Part shown: piece after piece, positions 1 to 6,576 of the stretch
Layout: each line of letters begins with the position of its first letter
How positions within the stretch are numbered: the stretch's first letter is position 1
Assembly (NCBI GenBank): GCA_005773695.1
Contig: SXHM01000263.1
Coordinates: 1 to 6,576 of the forward strand
DNA length: 6,576 nucleotides
Source: Bacteroidota bacterium
Lineage (GTDB): Bacteria > Bacteroidota > Bacteroidia > SXHM01
Direction: 5' to 3'
Made by a program: the position numbers and the translations under genes
The notes under the pieces: generated by a model
Told to the model about the DNA's origin: nothing
Databases searched by the model: none
The model's input: only the letters and a program-made list of their open reading frames with translations

Positions 1-227
1 GTATAGCCTCCGGCATTTAAAATTATTCCATCGTAACTGAAACCTGTTTCGTGCAATTTGTTGATGAGTTCGCCTTCTATGTTACTCTGAAAATACTCTA
101 ACTCGATTTGCGAAAATTTTGATTTCAGTTCAGCAAAATAATCATCAAAGGAACGGTTGCCGTAAACACTTTGTTCACGTGTGCCAAGTAAATTAAGATT
201 TGGTCCGTTAATGATAATAAGTTTCAT
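1..227 (-). CDS. aroQ: Type II 3-dehydroquinate dehydratase, N-terminal part (cut by left window edge)
   Basis: Translating the minus strand from the ATG at 227-225 gives 75 complete codons with no stop before the window edge. The start MKLIIINGPNLNLLG-T-RE is the signature of type II (dodecameric, AroQ) dehydroquinases, which dehydrate 3-dehydroquinate to 3-dehydroshikimate in the cytoplasmic shikimate pathway. Visible family residues are Arg17 and Tyr22 in the active-site lid region (the essential Arg/Tyr pair of this family), the QSNIEGELI block at 47-55, and the LNAGGY block at 70-75 that begins the substrate-binding NxGxYTH motif. The usual length is about 140-150 residues, so roughly half is present. 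The ATG overlaps the antiporter stop by ATGA, implying co-transcription and translational coupling. There is no room for a promoter of its own in between. Assignment is secure from motifs. The C-terminal half, with its histidines, cannot be checked here. Confidence 0.95.
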   Translation of the reverse strand, partial: MKLIIINGPNLNLLGTREQSVYGNRSFDDYFAELKSKFSQIELEYFQSNIEGELINKLHETGFSYDGIILNAGGY

Positions 228-2356
228 CTTTTGCCTTTTGAAAATATAAGCACTGAAGGGCTGTATGCTATCCAGGCACTGTGCGCTTCCGTTGCTTTTC
301 TCCAGTGTTTAATGTCAAGCACTATCAATTGAAATTGTTCTAAGAATGGTCTGTCTAATCCGGTGCTTTCATTTACATTGAGCGTAGTTATTTTTATTTT
401 TTCGGGCTCAATAAATTTCAAAGCATAATCAGATAGGTATTCATCATCTTCACCTGTTAAGAGAAATAAAACATTCTCGGCCGTTCTGAAATTGTTATCC
501 ACCAGAATTCCCACCGTGCAGTCAACACTTTCAATAATGTGTTTGATTTTACCGCCTGTAATTTTTTCGGTAAAAGCTGATTTTGCCGAACCCACCAACA
601 ACAGTTCATACAGCCCATGTTTTGCAGTGTTTATGATTTCTTTTTCCACATCATCTACCGCTTTGTATTTGGTTTCAAAGCCAAGGCCAAGTTCATGCCC
701 CGTTATGCGCACCGGTCCAAATGCTTCTTTCTCAAACAACAATGCATCGTGTGGATTTATTTCCAGACTGGGAGTAAGGTGCATGGCAGTAACTTTTTTA
801 GGTCGCTTGCCCGCTGTAATAAAATTTGCCAGTCGCAATAAGGAACTTCCGGTTTTTGAAGGACCGAATGAAATAAGAATATCCAGAGCCGCATTTATAT
901 TTTCAACAGGTTTGGCTTTCTCGAATTTGGCAAAAATCCAGTCGATAAATTCAAGCATTGGATTGGTCATAAATGTTGTGAAAAGCGCCATCAGAACAAG
1001 AATGGTAAAAATTTCTCTACCGAAAATCCCAAGGTCATAACCTATGTTAAGAATAATGAGTTCCATTAAACCGCGAGAGTTCATGATAACGCCCATTGAT
1101 AATGATTCTTTCCAGCTATGTTTCAGCAGCCGTGACGATAGCGTAGCGCCAATGAATTTTCCGGCAATGGCAACTGAAATAACAACAAATGCAATGAGCC
1201 ACAGATCGGAGTTGTCTAAAAGATTTATCTGTGTTCGCAATCCTGTAAAAACAAAAAACAAAGGCAGCAGCAACACCAGGCTTATGTCTTCAATTTTTTC
1301 GGTAATAATTTTTTTGAAGTTGATATTATGCGGCATAATTACACCTGCCACAAAAGCGCCTACCAATGGGTGTATTCCTATAATCTCGGTAATGTATGAC
1401 GAGAAAAACAACACAACAAACACAAATGCCACAACTGTTTTATTCAGGTTTTCACGCGATACATAAACGCTTCCGAACTTGCGCAAAAACGGTTGAACAA
1501 GTTTTATCATAATAAAAACGTAGGCAACGGTAAGTACAATGGTAGAAAGCGAATTAACAAAGCCTCCTGATTTTACTGCAGCAATGATTACGGCAAGCAA
1601 ACACCATGCAGTCATATCATCAATTGCTGCGGTGGTAATTGCCAAAATGCCCAAAGGTGTTTTTGTAATTCCGCGTTCCTGAATAATTCTTGCCAGCACC
1701 GGAAATGCAGTGGTGCTCATGGAAATACCCATAAACAAAGCAAAAGCTACGAAGGCAACCTGATCGGGTGCAAAGGAATCATATAAAAAGTAGGCTAATA
1801 AAACGCCCAGAAAAAATGAAAGTATAATTCCTGTGTGGCTTATTATAAGAGCATCAAATGCACGATTTTTCAACGATTTTAAATCAACCTCCATGCCTAT
1901 TATGAACATAAAAAGCATGAGCCCTACCTGACTGAAAAACTTGAGAAACTCCAACGAGTCGATGTCTCCCTCGGCAGGTTTTGGAAAAATAAACGCAGAA
2001 ACTTCGGGAAAATACATTCCTACAAGTGAAGGTCCTAAAACTATACCTGCAACAATTTCACCGATAACTGAAGGCTGCCGCATTTTAGTAAACAGATAGC
2101 CGAACATCCGAGCTACCAGAACAATAATTACCAATTGCATAATGAACACTGCCAACGGATGGTGCAGATTAGTCAGATACCCGTTTACCAACTGATGCCA
2201 GATATTGCCGGGAAGATTTTCTACAACGGAAGTTTGTGTAGCAGCTTGTGTAGAAAAATTTTCAAGCAGATAGCCTTGCTGAATAACGTACCATCCCAGC
2301 AGTCCGAAGCCTGCCAGCAGCGCTAAATAAATTAGTAGAGTTTGGCCTTTTATCAT
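224..2356 (-). CDS. CPA2-family cation:proton antiporter with C-terminal cytoplasmic domain
   Basis: Inner-membrane Na+/H+ exchanger-type transporter, 710 residues from the ATG at 2356-2354. An in-frame TTG eight codons upstream also exists, but it lies inside the likely promoter box and adds a poorly hydrophobic leader. An N-terminal hydrophobic helix (about 4-24) is followed by a soluble stretch, then the exchanger domain from about 66 to 470 with many membrane segments. Visible landmarks are GEIVAGIVLGPS (99-110), the paired acidic DDMTAWCLLA motif (Asp246-Asp247, the usual ion/proton-binding site of CPA2 exchangers) and the SRGLMELIILNIG helix (about 427-439). The DDMTAW motif and N-terminal layout resemble bacterial relatives of plant CHX and KefB-like proteins. 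Ion specificity (K+ or Na+) cannot be told from sequence. The last roughly 230 residues are soluble, without an obvious TrkA-N glycine motif, and look like the degenerate UspA-like domains found on CHX-type exchangers. This gene leads the minus-strand unit and overlaps aroQ by ATGA. Confidence 0.9.
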   Translation of the reverse strand: MIKGQTLLIYLALLAGFGLLGWYVIQQGYLLENFSTQAATQTSVVENLPGNIWHQLVNGYLTNLHHPLAVFIMQLVIIVLVARMFGYLFTKMRQPSVIGEIVAGIVLGPSLVGMYFPEVSAFIFPKPAEGDIDSLEFLKFFSQVGLMLFMFIIGMEVDLKSLKNRAFDALIISHTGIILSFFLGVLLAYFLYDSFAPDQVAFVAFALFMGISMSTTAFPVLARIIQERGITKTPLGILAITTAAIDDMTAWCLLAVIIAAVKSGGFVNSLSTIVLTVAYVFIMIKLVQPFLRKFGSVYVSRENLNKTVVAFVFVVLFFSSYITEIIGIHPLVGAFVAGVIMPHNINFKKIITEKIEDISLVLLLPLFFVFTGLRTQINLLDNSDLWLIAFVVISVAIAGKFIGATLSSRLLKHSWKESLSMGVIMNSRGLMELIILNIGYDLGIFGREIFTILVLMALFTTFMTNPMLEFIDWIFAKFEKAKPVENINAALDILISFGPSKTGSSLLRLANFITAGKRPKKVTAMHLTPSLEINPHDALLFEKEAFGPVRITGHELGLGFETKYKAVDDVEKEIINTAKHGLYELLLVGSAKSAFTEKITGGKIKHIIESVDCTVGILVDNNFRTAENVLFLLTGEDDEYLSDYALKFIEPEKIKITTLNVNESTGLDRPFLEQFQLIVLDIKHWRKATEAHSAWIAYSPSVLIFSKGKR

Positions 2357-2369
2357 GTTGTCGACTTGC

Positions 2370-2377
2370 CGAAAATA
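2370..2377 (-). promoter_or_regulatory. Candidate -7 box for the antiporter-aroQ unit
   Basis: On the minus strand the octamer TATTTTCG lies 13 bases before the antiporter ATG. It matches the Bacteroidota sigma -7 consensus TAnnTTTG at all fixed positions except one (C for T). No convincing TTTG -33 element is found at the expected distance of about 19-21 bases, so the call rests on one box and on position. It would give a leader of only a few bases. The box lies inside the divergent gap shared with prmC. Confidence 0.35.
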
Positions 2378-2396
2378 CAAAATAAAAAAGCAAGGC

Positions 2397-2404
2397 TATC
2401 TTCG
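2397..2404 (+). promoter_or_regulatory. Candidate -7 box for the prmC operon, adjacent to the start codon
   Basis: TATCTTCG ends four bases before the prmC ATG at 2409. It matches TAnnTTTG with one mismatch, in a context (TATCTTnGCnnCATG) that I associate with near-leaderless starts in this phylum. Transcription would begin at or within a few bases of the ATG, so the message would be leaderless or nearly so, consistent with the absence of a Shine-Dalgarno sequence there. No good -33 TTTG is visible. The nearest TTG (2366-2368) is too far away, at 28 bases. Confidence 0.45.
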
Positions 2405-2408
2405 CGCC

Positions 2409-3343
2409 ATGAAAGTGATTGACAACAGGGCAGTTTCAGTTTATGCTTTCTTTAGGAAAGAGCTGGAAAACCTCTATCCTATGGAAGAAATTGAAACGTT
2501 CCTTTTCTTTTCGTTCAGCGAATATTTTGGTTTTTCGCGCAGTGATATGGTGCTGAAAAAAGAGTTGCGCCTGAGTGAATCGGAGTTGCTCAAATTCTTT
2601 CGCGTTATCCGCAAACTGAAATTACATGTGCCCATTCAATACATTTTTGGTAACACCGAGTTTTTCGGATTGAAGTTTAAAGTGAACGAACATGTTTTGA
2701 TTCCACGACCTGAGACAGAAGAATTGGTTGATTGGATAGTGAAGGAGAAGTTAAAAGTTACAAGTTCAACGTCACAAGTTTTGGACATCGGCACGGGTAG
2801 CGGCTGCATTGCCATAGCCTTGAAAAAAAACTTACCCGAGGCAGAAGTGTATGCACTTGATATTTCTGAAAATGCCCTGGCTGTTGCAAAAGAAAATGCG
2901 GAACTGAATAATGCTGAAATTCATTTTCTGCAAGGCGATATTCTGGAATTTTACCGCAAAGGCGCAAAGACGCAAACCAAAAATGCAGAAGAAAAAACCT
3001 TTGCGCCTTTGCGTCTTAGCGGTGAAAAAAGGTTTGATTTAATCGTTAGTAATCCACCTTACATAACCGAAACAGAAAAAGACGCCATGCACCCCAACGT
3101 GCTGGATCATGAGCCCCACACCGCGCTGTTTGTACCCGATAACGATGCGCTTTTGTTTTACCGCGCCATCCTTGATTTTGCAAAAGAGAATCTTGCCGCA
3201 GGCGGCAAAGTTTATTTTGAATTAAACAGTAAATATGCAGGTGAAGTTGCTGAACTTGCAAACGAAAAAGGATTTGTAAATGATGAAATAAAAAAAGATA
3301 TTAATGGTAACAGCAGGATGTTGCGTTGCAAGAAAGTTGAAGA

Positions 3344-3347
<4 letters not shown>
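2409..3347 (+). CDS. prmC: Peptide chain release factor N5-glutamine methyltransferase
   Basis: PrmC (HemK) methylates the glutamine of the GGQ motif in release factors RF1 and RF2, using S-adenosylmethionine, in the cytoplasm. The 312-residue product has the N-terminal helical substrate-recognition domain (about 1-95, including PIQYIFGNTEFFG at 75-87 and LIPRPETEELVDW at 97-109), SAM-binding motif I VLDIGTGSG (124-132), the acidic LDIS motif (150-153) and the catalytic NPPY (215-218). The ATG at 2409 is chosen because it begins at the family's N-terminus and directly follows a -7-like box. An in-frame ATG at 2355 would add 18 non-homologous residues encoded by the promoter region. Homologues are usually about 275-290 residues. 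The excess is explained by a palindromic insert encoding residues 183-205 and a smaller heptamer-repeat tract encoding 114-124, neither of which disrupts a catalytic motif. First gene of the plus-strand operon; its TGA overlaps the next ATG. Confidence 0.95.
2748..2780 (+). repeat. Degenerate 7-bp tandem repeat inside prmC
   Basis: The pentamer AAGTT recurs at 2748, 2755, 2762 and 2776, exactly 7, 7 and 14 bases apart. The skipped unit at 2769 is a degenerate copy (ACGTC). The tract is therefore about 4.7 units of a heptamer close to AAGTTAC. Because 7 is not a multiple of 3, the repeat is read in all three phases and yields the non-repetitive peptide KLKVTSSTSQV (residues 114-124 of PrmC), in the loop just before SAM motif I. 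Similar short heptamer arrays are known as intergenic repeats in other phyla, such as the STRRs of filamentous cyanobacteria. That parallel is an analogy only. Confidence 0.6.
2954..3022 (+). repeat. Palindromic repeat-like element inserted in frame in prmC
   Basis: Two 22-base arms, 2954-2975 and 3001-3022, are inverted copies matching at 19 of 22 positions, separated by a 25-base loop. One of the three mismatches would be a G-U pair in RNA. Each arm is itself built from alternating CGCAAAG/GCGCAAAG-type units. The whole is 69 bases, exactly 23 codons, and keeps the prmC frame. It encodes residues 183-205, a hydrophilic stretch between the QGD strand and the catalytic NPPY. Other PrmC proteins, by my recollection of the E. 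coli sequence, have about 15 residues between that Asp and NPPY, against 37 here. The excess of about 22 thus matches the element. Only one copy is in this window, so its repetitive nature across the genome is inferred. Confidence 0.7.
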
Positions 3348-6117
<2,770 letters not shown>

Positions 6118-6120
6118 GAA

Positions 6121-6576
6121 ATGGCAAAAGACGGCTCAGGCATTGTAAAAACAGTTCGAGAAAAAGCTTCGAACTATTTTCTTTTGCGCGAATACAAAAA
6201 AGTAAAGCGCAAGCCAGAAGTACGCAACCTTGCACAATCTCGTAACATTGGAATTTTGTTTGAAGTCTGTAGCAAAGAAGATTTAGATACTGTTCGCTCT
6301 TTTGTTGCGCAGATAAAAGAACGCAATCGCAAAATAACTGCGCTGGGCTATGTTAAAACTAAAGAATTGTTGCAGGCTTTAAAATCAGATAATGATTTTG
6401 ATTTCATCTCTAAAGTTGATTTCAACTGGTATTACAAACCGGAGAAATATGTAATTAAAAACTTTATGAGCGATGGTATGGATATACTCATTGACCTGAG
6501 TTTGAAAAAAAATCATGCCTTGCTTTATGTTGCCGCCTTCACCGAAGCCAAAATGAAAGTGGCGCGCTTTGACGAA
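6121..6576 (+). CDS. DUF6913-like protein, N-terminal part (cut by right window edge)
   Basis: An open frame begins at the ATG three bases after the ligA stop and continues for 152 codons to the edge without a stop. The product has no signal peptide or membrane segment and a very basic N-terminus (KKVKRKPEVR, about 30-39). It then alternates beta and alpha elements: IGILFEV (43-49), a helix of about 51-67, ITALGYVK (71-78), and a FNWYYKP / MDILIDLSLKKNHALLYVAAF / AKMKVARF pattern in the second half. This layout resembles the DUF6913 family of Bacteroidota as I remember it, a small cytoplasmic protein of unknown function often found beside ligA and dapA. That match is from memory, not a search. 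The tight spacing places it in the prmC-ligA operon. Confidence 0.75.
   Translation, partial: MAKDGSGIVKTVREKASNYFLLREYKKVKRKPEVRNLAQSRNIGILFEVCSKEDLDTVRSFVAQIKERNRKITALGYVKTKELLQALKSDNDFDFISKVDFNWYYKPEKYVIKNFMSDGMDILIDLSLKKNHALLYVAAFTEAKMKVARFDE

Noticed and set aside
492..1466. Plus-strand open frames of 182 and 140 residues opposite the antiporter gene
   Set aside because: Their translations are low-complexity Ser/Asn/Ile-rich with no motif, while the opposite strand encodes a clear transporter. They are antisense shadows.
2357..2380. TTG start eight codons upstream of the antiporter ATG
   Set aside because: It lies upstream of and overlaps the candidate promoter region, has no Shine-Dalgarno sequence, and the ATG gives a normal N-terminus starting directly before the first hydrophobic helix.
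2365..2394. CTTGC...GCAAG inverted repeat in the divergent gap as an operator
   Set aside because: Arms of only five bases separated by 20 bases are expected by chance in AT-rich sequence. No further symmetry supports a binding site.
2355..2408. Upstream in-frame ATG at 2355 that would extend PrmC by 18 residues
   Set aside because: The added peptide is Lys/Arg-rich and unlike PrmC N-termini. The stretch contains the -7-like boxes, and the ATG merely overlaps the antiporter start codon through the palindrome CATG.
2954..3022. The prmC palindrome as an intrinsic terminator or CRISPR-type repeat
   Set aside because: No U-run follows the second arm, the frame continues through it to the conserved C-terminus, and there is only one unit with no spacers.

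Overview
The window reads as a piece of a Bacteroidota chromosome. The signs are AT-rich coding sequence, promoter boxes resembling TAnnTTTG placed almost on the start codons, mostly weak Shine-Dalgarno sequences, a signal peptide ending in ...SLA|Q, and a ligA followed by a small gene of a type I associate with this phylum. These are lineage impressions from recognised families and motifs; no 16S or other strict marker is present. Coding density is very high. The only gap longer than a few bases is the 52-bp divergent intergenic region at 2357-2408.

Left arm (minus strand, 2356 to 1): a CPA2-type cation:proton antiporter of 710 residues with a large cytoplasmic C-terminal domain. Its TGA overlaps the ATG of aroQ (type II 3-dehydroquinate dehydratase, shikimate pathway), which runs off the left edge. 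The ATGA overlap indicates one transcript with coupled translation.

Right arm (plus strand, 2409 to 6576): prmC (release-factor glutamine methyltransferase), then an uncharacterised secreted, probably beta-barrel outer-membrane protein, then ligA (NAD-dependent DNA ligase), then a partial gene resembling the Bacteroidota DUF6913 family that runs off the right edge. prmC/hypothetical and hypothetical/ligA overlap by ATGA, and the last gene starts 3 bases after the ligA stop, so this is one tight operon. It combines translation termination, envelope and DNA replication/repair functions with no obvious shared pathway.

Most of the window is housekeeping. The unusual part is inside prmC. Two different repeat-like sequences sit in frame within this conserved gene: a 69-bp imperfect palindrome (2954-3022, 22-bp arms) that adds about 23 residues just before the catalytic NPPY motif, and a degenerate tandem of a 7-bp unit (2748-2780) just before the SAM-binding motif. 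Both fall in surface-loop positions of the family and leave all catalytic motifs intact. They look like non-coding repetitive elements that have become tolerated as protein-coding sequence, comparable in principle to the Rickettsia palindromic elements. I saw no complete new system (defence, mobile or biosynthetic) in this window.
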